Source of the DNA: an uncultured Clostridia bacterium | GTDB taxonomy: Bacteria > Bacillota > Clostridia > TANB77 > CAG-508 | Reading direction: 5' to 3' | Assembly: GCA_944390505.1 (NCBI GenBank) | Contig: CALXQF010000028.1 | Span: forward strand, 1 to 12,453 | Length of the DNA: 12,453 bases | Shown here: piece after piece, positions 1 to 7,422 of the stretch | Numbering within the stretch: the first letter of the stretch is position 1 | Layout: every line of letters begins with the position of its first letter | Translations under genes and position numbers: made by a program | Notes under the pieces: generated by a model | What the model was told of the DNA's origin: nothing | Database searches by the model: none | Seen by the model: only the letters and a program-made list of their open reading frames with translations

Positions 1-270
1 GGAAAACAGCCAATTGAATTTCCATCTGCAGGAAGTACTTTTAAAACAGGAGAAGATTTTATCACAGCAAAATTAATTGATGAATGTGGGTTGAAAGGAT
101 ACCAAATAGGAGATGCACAAGTATCTACGAAACATGCTGGTTTTGTTGTAAATTTAGGAAATGCAACTGCAAAAGATGTACTAGAATTAATAGAGAATAT
201 TAAAAGTGTGATAAAAGAAAAAACAGGAAAAATAATAGAACTAGAAATTGAATTGCTAGGAGAGTTTTAA
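1..270 (+). CDS. murB: UDP-N-acetylenolpyruvoylglucosamine reductase (MurB), C-terminal fragment
   Basis: This is the last 89 codons of a gene that enters from the left edge, open in frame 1 and stopping at TAA 268-270. MurB is a cytoplasmic FAD enzyme that uses NADPH to reduce UDP-GlcNAc-enolpyruvate to UDP-MurNAc, the second committed step of peptidoglycan synthesis. The fragment matches the C-terminal substrate-binding domain. It has PSAGSTF (fragment residues 8-14), whose serine corresponds to the family's proton donor, then GLKGYQIGDAQVSTKHAGF and VNLGNATAKDVLELI. It ends with a Glu-containing LEIELLGEF segment, where the family's second catalytic acid lies. The FAD domain is off the window. 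In many clostridia murB precedes rapZ, yvcK and whiA; here yvcK follows after 97 bases with no rapZ between them. Confidence 0.93.
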   Translation, partial: GKQPIEFPSAGSTFKTGEDFITAKLIDECGLKGYQIGDAQVSTKHAGFVVNLGNATAKDVLELIENIKSVIKEKTGKIIELEIELLGEF

Positions 271-290
271 AAAACAGTAGCAATAATGTC

Positions 291-320
291 TTGATATTTG
301 TAGTCCAAATAAAATTATAA
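291..320 (+). promoter_or_regulatory. possible sigma-A promoter for yvcK-like gene
   Basis: TTGATA (291-296) and TTATAA (315-320) are separated by 18 bases in the murB-yvcK gap. Each hexamer matches the consensus at four or five positions. In such AT-rich DNA this match can arise by chance, and read-through from murB is equally possible. Confidence 0.3.
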
Positions 321-367
321 ATAATGCGAGTAAAAATAGTCAAAATGAAAGGATTGAATGAATTAAT

Positions 368-2188
368 ATGAAAGGTTTTTTTAGATGGTTTCGCTCTAGT
401 GCCAAAATGAAAAGGTGGATGTTACTAATTATCATAGGAATTGTACTGGCTTGCTATGGAATGGCAGAGATATTAACAGGTAAAAGGCTAGATTTCTGGC
501 CATTGGTTAGAATTATTGTATGTTTTGTAGTAGGTTTTATTTTTGTGGTTTCTGGTATGATTCATATGCAAAAAAGAACATTAGAATTATTAGTACAAGA
601 AACAGATGACAGAATTGAAGATGATAAAACAAAAATCAATAGTTTAATTTTTAACAAAAAAGTATATGACCAAGGACCTAAAATTGTAGCAATTGGTGGG
701 GGAACAGGATTAAATGCAGTCTTAAAAGGATTAAAAAATTATACAGATAATTTGACTGCCATTGTTACAGTATCTGATTATGGAAAAATTATACCAGAAT
801 CTAGAAAAGCATTAGAGGCTATGCCATTAGATGATATTAAAGGAAGTTTAGTAGCACTTTCTGAAGATGAGAATGTAATGGAACATTTAATGAATTTAAA
901 ATTCCAAAATGGCAGATTAAGAAACCTTTCATTTGGAGATATTTATTTATTAGGAATGAAAGAACTTTATGGAGATTTTGCACAATCGATTGAACAAACT
1001 AGAAAAGTACTCAATATTACAGGAAGAGTATTACCTGTCACTTTAGAGCCTATTACAATATGTGCTGAACTAGAAGATGGTACTGTTATTCAAAGCAGAG
1101 ATAAAATACCAAGTATGGTTAATTCTCAAACTAGTAAAATTAGTAGAATATTTATTAATCCTACTAATTGTAGAGTGGCACCAGGGGTATTAGAAGCAAT
1201 TGAAGAAGCAGATGCTATTGTGATTGGACCTGGAAGCTTATATACTAATGTAATTCCTAATTTATTAGTAAAAGGAGTTGCAAAAGCAATTAGAGAAAGC
1301 AAAGCTTTTAAAATTTATGTTAGTAATTTAATGACAGAACCTGGTCAAACCGATAATTATACTTTATCAGATCATATTAAAGCAATTAACGAACATGCTG
1401 GAAAAGGTGTGATTGAATATTGTATCTACGATACAGGTGAATTAGTGCCAGAATATATTAGAAAATATAATATGCAAGGGCAAGATTTAGTAGAAATTGA
1501 TAGTAGTAAGGCAAAATCTGAAGGTGTTAACTTAATGCAAAGAGAAATTTCGCATATTGAAGGAGAATATATTAGACATAATCCAGATGCAATTGCAGCT
1601 TCTATTATTCAATTAATTTGTGATGACTTGAAATTTAAAGATATGCAAAATGATACAAAATATGTGTTATTAAATGATAGACTAAAACAAGCAAAAAAAT
1701 CGCTAAAAGAAAACCGTAGAAATGACAATATGAGAAAAACAAAAAAGAAAAAGGTAAAAGGAGAAAGCAAATTTACTAAAAAATATAAAGACAGAATAGA
1801 ATCAATCCAAGAAGCTGAAATTAAAATGAAGGTAAAAGCAGGAATTCCAATTGAAGAAGAGGATGATATTCCAGAAGAAACAACTACTACTTTAACACAA
1901 AAAAATAAAAAGAAAGAAAAAGAGAGACTTTTAAAAGAGCAAAAACAAAAAGAAAAGATGCTTAATAAAAAAAATAGCAAACTAAAAGAAAGTCACTTGA
2001 ATAAAGAAAAAGACAAATCAAAGGAAGAACAATTAGACAGAAAAAATAATAAACAACAATCCAAAGGAAAACACTCTGGAAATTCTTCTAAAAAAGAAAA
2101 ACAGAAAGTACAAGTTGATGAGTTAGAAGAAGAACAAAAAAGAAGCTTTATTAATGCGATCAATAAAATTAGACACGAGGATGAATAA
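368..2188 (+). CDS. YvcK/CofD-like gluconeogenesis factor, membrane-anchored, with lysine-rich tail
   Basis: The 606-residue protein has three parts. Two hydrophobic segments (about residues 17-36 and 47-66) should anchor it in the membrane, as in many clostridial YvcK proteins. A YvcK domain follows (about 104-435) with IVAIGGGTGLNAVLKGL (106-122), VIGPGSLYTNVIPNLLV (285-301) and NLMTEPGQTD (320-329). The last part is a very Lys/Glu-rich, probably disordered tail (about 436-606). YvcK proteins bind UDP-sugars and in Bacillus are needed for growth on gluconeogenic carbon and for cell shape. The usual DDGGSSG loop after TV(A/S)D is replaced by SDYGKIIPES (136-145), and GHSxGN reads RNLSFGD (185-191), so ligand binding may differ. 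The start is the first in-frame ATG after a stop; AAAGGA (348-353) lies a long 14 bases upstream. Neither rapZ nor whiA adjoins it. The family call is secure but the biochemical activity is uncertain, so the gene symbol is left blank. Confidence 0.85.
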   Translation: MKGFFRWFRSSAKMKRWMLLIIIGIVLACYGMAEILTGKRLDFWPLVRIIVCFVVGFIFVVSGMIHMQKRTLELLVQETDDRIEDDKTKINSLIFNKKVYDQGPKIVAIGGGTGLNAVLKGLKNYTDNLTAIVTVSDYGKIIPESRKALEAMPLDDIKGSLVALSEDENVMEHLMNLKFQNGRLRNLSFGDIYLLGMKELYGDFAQSIEQTRKVLNITGRVLPVTLEPITICAELEDGTVIQSRDKIPSMVNSQTSKISRIFINPTNCRVAPGVLEAIEEADAIVIGPGSLYTNVIPNLLVKGVAKAIRESKAFKIYVSNLMTEPGQTDNYTLSDHIKAINEHAGKGVIEYCIYDTGELVPEYIRKYNMQGQDLVEIDSSKAKSEGVNLMQREISHIEGEYIRHNPDAIAASIIQLICDDLKFKDMQNDTKYVLLNDRLKQAKKSLKENRRNDNMRKTKKKKVKGESKFTKKYKDRIESIQEAEIKMKVKAGIPIEEEDDIPEETTTTLTQKNKKKEKERLLKEQKQKEKMLNKKNSKLKESHLNKEKDKSKEEQLDRKNNKQQSKGKHSGNSSKKEKQKVQVDELEEEQKRSFINAINKIRHEDE

Positions 2189-2294
2189 ATCAAAGAAGAT
2201 AGATAAAACGAGAAATATAATCAGCATAATATTCGATAGCATTTTATTAATTTAAAAACAGTAGAATGAAACTAAAGAGAATAGAAAAAATAAT

Positions 2295-2300
2295 GGAGGA
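2295..2300 (+). promoter_or_regulatory. ribosome binding site that decides the GH133 start
   Basis: GGAGGA sits seven bases before ATG 2308. The earlier in-frame ATGs at 2266 and 2293 have no comparable Shine-Dalgarno sequence. The protein from 2308 also begins where homologs begin, a few residues before the conserved EWLVTNGIGGY. Confidence 0.8.
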
Positions 2301-2307
2301 AGCACAA

Positions 2308-4350
2308 ATGAAATATGAAAAAGAGGACTTAAGTTTAGAAAATGGAGTCAAGAAAGAATGGCTTGTAACCAATGGAATAGGTGGATACAGTAGTTCTACC
2401 ATTTTAGGTATTAATACTAGAAAATATCATGGGCTACTAGTAGCACCACTTAACCCACCAGGTAGTAGACATGTTATTCTTTCAAAAGTAGATGAGTGTT
2501 TTGAAAGTGGAGGAAAAGAATATCCACTTTATGCAAATATAGGAAAAAACTATATTTCAAAAGGTTATCAGTATTTAACTTCTTTTGAAAAAGAATATGT
2601 ACCTATTTTTACATACCAAGTAGATGGTGCAACAATTAAAAAATTCATTTGTATGGATCATGGAAAAAATACAGTTTGTGTTTTATATCATATACAAAAT
2701 AATGAAAAAAGGACGAAACTAACGATTGCTCCAATTGTTAACTTTAGAGACTTTCATACTACAACACCAGATGCTAACTTTGATATTAGACAAGAAGTAA
2801 AAGAGCAAAAAGTAAAATTAATTATCAACAATCAAAGACAAACTCCAGTTTATATGAGAATATCAGAAGGAAAATATATTCCACATGAAAATGATATTTT
2901 TAGAGGAATGTATTATTTAGAAGAAGAAAAAAGAGGGCAAGGTGCAGAAGAAAATTTAGCTGTACCAGGTGTGTATGAAATTAAATTAAGGGCAAAAGAA
3001 GAAAAATATGTTAGCTTTGTATTTTCATTAGAAGAAAATATAGAAGAAATAGATGGCCGAAATTTAATTAATCAGGAAATTGTTCGTATTACCAGTACCT
3101 TATATGATTCTTACTTATTAGATACTAAAAAAGAATATGATAATCAATATAAAACATTAATGAGAGATTATATTATTGCTTCTGATAACTTCATTGTTTA
3201 TAGACCGTCATTTGCACTTTATACATTAATTGCAGGCTATCCTTGGTTTCTAGATTGGGGAAGAGATACGTTAATTGCTTTTGAAGGAATCTTACTCATT
3301 CCTAGAAGATTTGAAATAGCAAAAGAAGTATTGTTAACTTGTATACGTGATATTAAATATGGATTAGTACCAAATGGTTATTCAGGATATGATAACAGAC
3401 CACTATATAACAGTGTAGATGCATCTCTATTGTTGTTTGAGCAGGTAAGAAAATATCTCGAATATACACATGATTATGAATTCTTAAAAGAACAACTATA
3501 TGAAGTACTAAAAAAGGTCATGAACAGTTATATAGAAGGAATTGATTTAGATGGTAATAATATTCATTTAGATTTAGAAGATGGACTATTATCATCAGGA
3601 ACACCATATATTCAAAATACTTGGATGGATGCAAAAGTAGGAGATAAAGTCATTACACCAAGGAATGGTAAAGCAGTAGAAATTAACAGCTTATGGTATA
3701 ATGCCCTAAAAATTATGATTGAATTTACCAAATTATATAAAGATAAAGAATTAGAAAAAAAGTATACAGAACTTGCTAAAAAGTGTAAAGAAAACTTTGT
3801 GAAAAAGTTCTACAATAAAAAGAAAAAGGATTTAGATGATGTAGTAGGAGATTCAAAAACAAGACCAAATCAATTATTTGCTATTGGTTTACATTATCCA
3901 ATTATAGAGCCAAACTCAGAGATTGCCAAAGAAATTTTTCAAACAACAACTAAAAAGTTACTAACACCATATGGATTAAAAACATTGGCAAAAGGAGAAC
4001 CTGAATATCAAGATATATATGAAGGAGATCAATTGAAAAGAGATAGTTCTTATCATCAAGGAATTACTTGGCCATGGTTATTGGGAATTTATTCAGATGC
4101 TTTCCAAAATATTATCAAAGCAGAAAAAAATAAAACAATGAAAAAAGAATTGGAAAACCAATATACACAATTTGTAGAAAAAGTAGAAAAAACCTTTTTA
4201 GAAGAAATGTATCACCGTTCAACAGTAGGAAGCATTAGTGAGATTTATGATTCAGCAAAACCATATGAAGCAAAAGGAGCATTTGCACAAGCATGGTCTG
4301 TAGCAGAAGTATTTAGAATTATCATACAATATCAAAATAAGCAAAAGTAG
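2308..4350 (+). CDS. glycogen debranching enzyme-type amylo-alpha-1,6-glucosidase (GH133)
   Basis: From the preferred ATG the protein has 680 residues, normal for the bacterial family. It should hydrolyse alpha-1,6-linked glucose at branch points of glycogen or related glucans in the cytoplasm; there is no signal peptide. The N-terminal domain opens with EWLVTNGIGGYSSST and RKYHGLLVAPLNPPG (residues 17-52). The (alpha/alpha)6 catalytic domain has YPWFLDWGRDTLIAFEG (311-327), NSVDASL (368-374), TWMDAKVGD (438-446), HQGITWPW (583-590), GSISEIYD (641-648) and GAFAQAWSVAEVF (657-669). Asp441 and Glu645 lie in the motifs expected to hold the catalytic acids, but that assignment is inferred. An open frame extends 14 codons upstream to ATG 2266 without a ribosome site. 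No other glycogen genes are adjacent. The downstream 136-base gap to ruvC is A-rich with no clear terminator. Confidence 0.88.
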   Translation: MKYEKEDLSLENGVKKEWLVTNGIGGYSSSTILGINTRKYHGLLVAPLNPPGSRHVILSKVDECFESGGKEYPLYANIGKNYISKGYQYLTSFEKEYVPIFTYQVDGATIKKFICMDHGKNTVCVLYHIQNNEKRTKLTIAPIVNFRDFHTTTPDANFDIRQEVKEQKVKLIINNQRQTPVYMRISEGKYIPHENDIFRGMYYLEEEKRGQGAEENLAVPGVYEIKLRAKEEKYVSFVFSLEENIEEIDGRNLINQEIVRITSTLYDSYLLDTKKEYDNQYKTLMRDYIIASDNFIVYRPSFALYTLIAGYPWFLDWGRDTLIAFEGILLIPRRFEIAKEVLLTCIRDIKYGLVPNGYSGYDNRPLYNSVDASLLLFEQVRKYLEYTHDYEFLKEQLYEVLKKVMNSYIEGIDLDGNNIHLDLEDGLLSSGTPYIQNTWMDAKVGDKVITPRNGKAVEINSLWYNALKIMIEFTKLYKDKELEKKYTELAKKCKENFVKKFYNKKKKDLDDVVGDSKTRPNQLFAIGLHYPIIEPNSEIAKEIFQTTTKKLLTPYGLKTLAKGEPEYQDIYEGDQLKRDSSYHQGITWPWLLGIYSDAFQNIIKAEKNKTMKKELENQYTQFVEKVEKTFLEEMYHRSTVGSISEIYDSAKPYEAKGAFAQAWSVAEVFRIIIQYQNKQK

Positions 4351-4486
4351 CACTAAAAATAAAAAATGCTTATAACATTAAAATGCAATAGAAATTTAAA
4401 ATAAAAATTAATATCAGTTGAGCAAAAAAAATCAAAACAAAACATAAATGCAACAAGAAAAATCAAAATGAAAAGAAGGAAACAAA

Positions 4487-4972
4487 ATGAGAATATTAGG
4501 GATTGACCCAGGGTTTGCTATTACAGGTTATAGCATTATTGACTATATTGGAAATAAATTCAAATTAATTACATCAGGAGCAGTATTAACAAAAGCGGGA
4601 GAATCTTTCCCGCTTCGATTATTAAAATTAAATAATGATTTAGAAGAAATTATAGATACCTATCACCCAGATGCTATTTCAGTAGAAGAATTGTTTTTCA
4701 ATAATAATGCAAAAACTGCCATTAATGTAGCACAAGCAAGAGGTGTCATATTAGTAGTAGGTTGCAGAAAAGGAATTCCTACTTATGAATATACGCCACT
4801 TCAAATTAAACAAGCAGTAGTAGGATATGGCAGAGCAGATAAAATACAAGTACAAAAAATGGTAAAAACCATTTTAAAAGTAGATAATTTACCAAAATTA
4901 GATGACACAACAGACAGCATGGCAGCAGCTATTTGCCATGCACATTCTGCTAAATTTGCAGCAAAGTTATAG
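4487..4972 (+). CDS. ruvC: crossover junction endodeoxyribonuclease RuvC
   Basis: The 161-residue protein has the usual RuvC length. It resolves Holliday junctions during recombinational repair as a dimer by paired nicks. The four acidic residues of the RNase H-like active site are all in place: Asp7 in GIDPG, Glu67 in SVEELFF, and Asp140 and Asp143 in LDDTTDSMAAAI. Other family segments include FFNNNAKTAINVAQARGV (70-87) and YTPLQIKQAVVGYGRADK (102-119), so the enzyme should be active. AGAAGGA (4474-4480) is spaced six bases from the ATG. In many bacteria ruvC is followed by ruvA and ruvB; here a palindromic intergenic element and holA follow, so ruvAB must lie elsewhere. Confidence 0.96.
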   Translation: MRILGIDPGFAITGYSIIDYIGNKFKLITSGAVLTKAGESFPLRLLKLNNDLEEIIDTYHPDAISVEELFFNNNAKTAINVAQARGVILVVGCRKGIPTYEYTPLQIKQAVVGYGRADKIQVQKMVKTILKVDNLPKLDDTTDSMAAAICHAHSAKFAAKL

Positions 4973-4998
4973 TGCGTGTTAGTTTTGGTGTCAGTATT

Positions 4999-5063
4999 GG
5001 GACGTTCCTGTGACTGACAAAATGTCAGTTAATGCTACGTCCCAGAACTGACAAAATGTCAGT
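4999..5063 (+). repeat. nested palindromic (REP-like) element, ruvC-holA gap
   Basis: Outer arms GGGACGT (4999-5005) and ACGTCCC (5037-5043) enclose the perfect hairpin ACTGACA-AAA-TGTCAGT (5013-5029). The same 17-mer recurs at 5047-5063, followed by the GGGGACAGAC core (5066-5075). The element fills most of the gap and has no coding potential. It looks like an intergenic palindromic repeat of the kind dispersed through Firmicute genomes. Copy number in this genome cannot be judged from the window. Confidence 0.75.
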
Positions 5064-5125
5064 CTGGGGACAGACCTAAAAGATGATAGAAATTTAATTG
5101 GAAGATACATCCCAGAACTGACAAA
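5036..5125 (+). repeat. 20-base direct repeat, copies at 5036-5055 and 5106-5125
   Basis: TACGTCCCAGAACTGACAAA (5036-5055) and TACATCCCAGAACTGACAAA (5106-5125) differ at one base. The second copy lacks the TGTCAGT half of the palindrome and runs directly into the holA ribosome site (AAGGA 5131-5135). It may be a truncated copy of the same element. Confidence 0.75.
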
Positions 5126-5143
5126 CAAGAAAGGAAAGAGAAA

Positions 5144-6196
5144 ATGGCAGTTTATCTATATTATGGAGAAGAAACATATTTATTAGAAAATAAGGTGCGA
5201 AAAATCAAAAAAGATTTTGGGGTATTAGTACAAGGTATAAACTATATTCAAATTGATGATACTAATGTAGAGCAGTTAATATCAGATTTAGAAACTCCTG
5301 CTTTTGGATTTCCAAAAAAATTAATTATTGCCAAAAATACAGGGCTTTTTAAAAAAGAAAAAAAGTCTACTGCAAAATCGAGAAATACCAAAGCTACCAA
5401 AGATGCAAAAACAGAAAAAGAGAATACTAAAAAGAAAAAAAACACCAATACAGAGAATAAGCCATTACAAGAAAAAATAGCAGATTATTTAGAAGAAAAT
5501 CAAAAAGACTTAAATGAAACTGTAGAACTTATTTTTATCGAACAAGAAGCAGACAAAAACACTTTATATCAGATAATTGAAAAGATTGGTGAAGTAAAAG
5601 AATTTGCACTTTTAAAATTACCAGAATTAGTGACAAACTTAAAAAAAGTTTGCCAAGCTTATCAAGTGAATTTACCAGATGATGCTGCCAAATATTTAGT
5701 AGAATGTTGCGGAACCAGTATGCAAGATTTAATGAATGAAGTAAGAAAATTAATTGAATACAAGGGAGCAAATGGAACAATTTCGAAAGAAGATATAGAC
5801 AAACTTTGTATTAAGCAAATTCAAGCTGTTATATTTGATTTAACAGATAATTTAGGAAAAAAAGAAACTGCCAAAGCATTAGATGTGCTAAATGGATTGA
5901 TTAGTAATAAAGAACCAATTCAAAAAATTTTAGTGACTTTATATAACCATTTTAAAAAATTATATATTATTAAAATAGCAGAAAAGTATCATCAAGATGT
6001 AGCAACTGCTATGAATTTAAAGTCAAACCAGTTGTTTTTAGTTAGCAAATATAAAACACAAGCTAGGTATTTTGAAGAACAAGAATTAAGAAAAATTATG
6101 GAAGAATTAATCCATTTAGATGCCAACTATAAAATTGGTTTGATTGATTTAGAAATAGGTTTAGATAGTATTCTTTGCAGATATTGTTCAAAATGA
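5144..6196 (+). CDS. holA: DNA polymerase III subunit delta (HolA)
   Basis: The 350-residue protein matches the clamp-loader delta subunit, which opens the sliding clamp and loads it onto primed DNA with the tau/gamma and delta' subunits. Family features are the N-terminal YLYYGEETYLLENKV (residues 4-18), TPAFGFPKKLIIAKN (51-65), ETVELIFIEQEADK (125-138) and a helical C-terminal collar with IFDLTDNLGKKETAKAL and PIQKILVTLYNHFKKLY. Unlike typical delta proteins it has a lysine/threonine-rich low-complexity insertion of about 36 residues (71-106) between the first two blocks, probably a surface loop. AAGGA (5131-5135) is eight bases from the ATG. In many Firmicutes holA lies between comEC and rpsT; here it follows ruvC across a repeat-filled gap. 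The frame is intact throughout. Confidence 0.9.
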   Translation: MAVYLYYGEETYLLENKVRKIKKDFGVLVQGINYIQIDDTNVEQLISDLETPAFGFPKKLIIAKNTGLFKKEKKSTAKSRNTKATKDAKTEKENTKKKKNTNTENKPLQEKIADYLEENQKDLNETVELIFIEQEADKNTLYQIIEKIGEVKEFALLKLPELVTNLKKVCQAYQVNLPDDAAKYLVECCGTSMQDLMNEVRKLIEYKGANGTISKEDIDKLCIKQIQAVIFDLTDNLGKKETAKALDVLNGLISNKEPIQKILVTLYNHFKKLYIIKIAEKYHQDVATAMNLKSNQLFLVSKYKTQARYFEEQELRKIMEELIHLDANYKIGLIDLEIGLDSILCRYCSK

Positions 6197-6364
6197 GTTT
6201 CTAAAATTTGCCTTTTTTAATTAGTTTACAGTAAAAGAAATACATACCTTTTATAGCATAAATAGAATAAAAATCCCACTTTTTCAAATAATAAGAAAAG
6301 TATATTTAATATGAGCATAAATTATTTACAATTTAGCTAAAAAAGCTTTATCTCATATAAAACG

Positions 6365-6372
6365 AAAGGTGG
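6365..6372 (+). promoter_or_regulatory. ribosome binding site that decides the gpr start
   Basis: AAAGGTGG ends eight bases before ATG 6381. An upstream in-frame GTG (6369-6371) lies inside this motif, so it cannot serve as the start. The ATG at 6384 is the next alternative, at 11 bases. Confidence 0.8.
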
Positions 6373-6380
6373 TATTTTTT

Positions 6381-7322
6381 ATGATGAATTTTAGAACTGA
6401 TTTGGCTTTAGAAAGAAGAGATTTATACAAAAAAGCAAATGATATTGCTAATGAAGTAGATGGATTAGAAACGCAAGAAGAAAAAATAGGGGAAGATATT
6501 CAAATTACACGTGTAAAAGTATTAAATGAAAACGGGGAACAAGCAATTGGAAAGAAAAAAGGAAATTATATTACCATTGATGTGAAAAATTTGAAAATTG
6601 CAGGAGAAGAAGAAATTCAGAGAGCTTCTGAAGCGGTTACGAAAGAATTAAAAACTTTATTAGCACAATTAATTGGAGAGAAAGATGATATTTTAGTAGT
6701 GGGTCTTGGCAATTTATACGTTACACCAGATGCTTTAGGACCAAAGGTTATTCAAGATATTGATATTACAAGGCATATTATTAACTATATGCCAGAAGTG
6801 TTAGATCAAGATACAAGACCAGTTAGTGCAGTTTCTCCAGGAGTATTAGGAACTACTGGAATTGAAACATTAGAAATATTAAAAGGAATTGTAGATAATA
6901 TTCATCCAAAGTTGTTAATAGTCATAGATGCCTTGGCTTCTAGAAGTATAGAAAGAATTAGTAGTACAGTACAAATTGCAGATACAGGAATTGTCCCAGG
7001 AGCAGGTGTTGGAAATCAAAGAAAAGAATTAACTATTGACACTTTAGGAGTGCCTGTTATTGCGATTGGGGTACCAACTGTTGTAGAAGCGGCGACAATT
7101 GCAGCAGACAGTTTAGATTTATTTATTCAAAAGCTACAACAAGATGCACATTCTAATGATTTTTTAAACCAATTACAGGAAGAAGATAAATATCAAATGA
7201 TTAAAGAAGTGTTAGTGCCAGAAGAGTATAACTTTATTGTTACTCCAAAAGAAATAGATGACTTAATAGAAAATATGTCTAGTGTAGTAGCAAGAGGAAT
7301 TAATTATGCCACACAAAAATAG
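6381..7322 (+). CDS. gpr: germination (spore) protease GPR
   Basis: GPR degrades the small acid-soluble proteins that coat spore DNA when a spore germinates, supplying amino acids and freeing the DNA. It is made in the forespore as a zymogen. The 313-residue protein from ATG 6381 has GLGN (108-111), VTPDALGP (114-121), SAVSPGVLGTTGIE (149-162), IDALASR (182-188), IADTGIVPGAGVGNQR (199-214) and IGVPTVVEA (229-237). Asp117 and Asp183 correspond in motif and in 66-residue spacing to the two essential aspartates of the Bacillus enzyme. The self-cleavage sequence RTD-LA is at residues 5-9, giving a propeptide of about seven residues, shorter than in bacilli. The gene is direct evidence that the organism belongs to an endospore-forming lineage. 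No convincing sigma-F or sigma-G promoter was found in the 184-base upstream gap. Confidence 0.96.
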   Translation: MMNFRTDLALERRDLYKKANDIANEVDGLETQEEKIGEDIQITRVKVLNENGEQAIGKKKGNYITIDVKNLKIAGEEEIQRASEAVTKELKTLLAQLIGEKDDILVVGLGNLYVTPDALGPKVIQDIDITRHIINYMPEVLDQDTRPVSAVSPGVLGTTGIETLEILKGIVDNIHPKLLIVIDALASRSIERISSTVQIADTGIVPGAGVGNQRKELTIDTLGVPVIAIGVPTVVEAATIAADSLDLFIQKLQQDAHSNDFLNQLQEEDKYQMIKEVLVPEEYNFIVTPKEIDDLIENMSSVVARGINYATQK

Positions 7323-7420
7323 GACTGTTGGTGACAGACATCAATGGTCCTAGGACTAAAAATAAATATCTTAGGTAGTCCTGTTTGGGGACCAAATGTG
7401 TCTGTCCCCAATGGTACTAT
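7321..7420 (+). repeat. inverted pair of GGGACAGACA-type elements between convergent genes
   Basis: The left half (about 7329-7349) reads TGGTGACAGACATCAATGGTCC. The right half, read on the minus strand, has the related TTGGGGACAGACACATTTGG. The two diverged copies therefore face each other, ending in GTCCTAGGAC on the left and CAGGACTA on the right. They fill the entire gap between the convergent gpr and traX genes. Similarity was judged by eye. Confidence 0.6.
7385..7411 (+). terminator. stem-loop between gpr and traX, weak terminator candidate
   Basis: TTGGGGAC (7385-7392) pairs perfectly with GTCCCCAA (7404-7411) across an 11-base loop. A T run (7420-7424) starts eight bases after the stem, too far for a textbook intrinsic terminator. 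The hairpin is symmetric and sits between convergent genes, so it could limit read-through in both directions. Confidence 0.4.
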
Positions 7421-7422
7421 TT

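Noticed and set aside
1609..2193. Two minus-strand open frames opposite the yvcK tail (1609-1980 and 1993-2193)
   Set aside because: They are Phe/Ser/Leu-rich products of reading Lys/Glu-rich codons backwards, with no start signals.
2266..2307. Upstream ATG start for the GH133 gene
   Set aside because: It has no Shine-Dalgarno sequence and adds 14 residues outside the family's conserved start, while 2308 has GGAGGA seven bases upstream.
4351..4486. Hidden small gene or RNA in the A-rich gap before ruvC
   Set aside because: It contains repeated AAAATCAAAA-like text but no stable hairpin, no promoter of quality and no frame of useful length with a ribosome site.
5013..5125. CRISPR-like array
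   Set aside because: There are only two full and one partial unit, with very short, irregular spacing and strong self-palindromes. This fits REP-like elements, not CRISPR repeats and spacers.
6315..6360. Possible sigma-F/G promoter before gpr (GCATA at 6315-6319, CATATAA at 6354-6360)
   Set aside because: The spacing of 34 bases is far too long, and no properly spaced partner was found for either element.
6369..6380. Upstream GTG start for gpr
   Set aside because: The GTG lies inside the AAAGGTGG ribosome site that serves ATG 6381.
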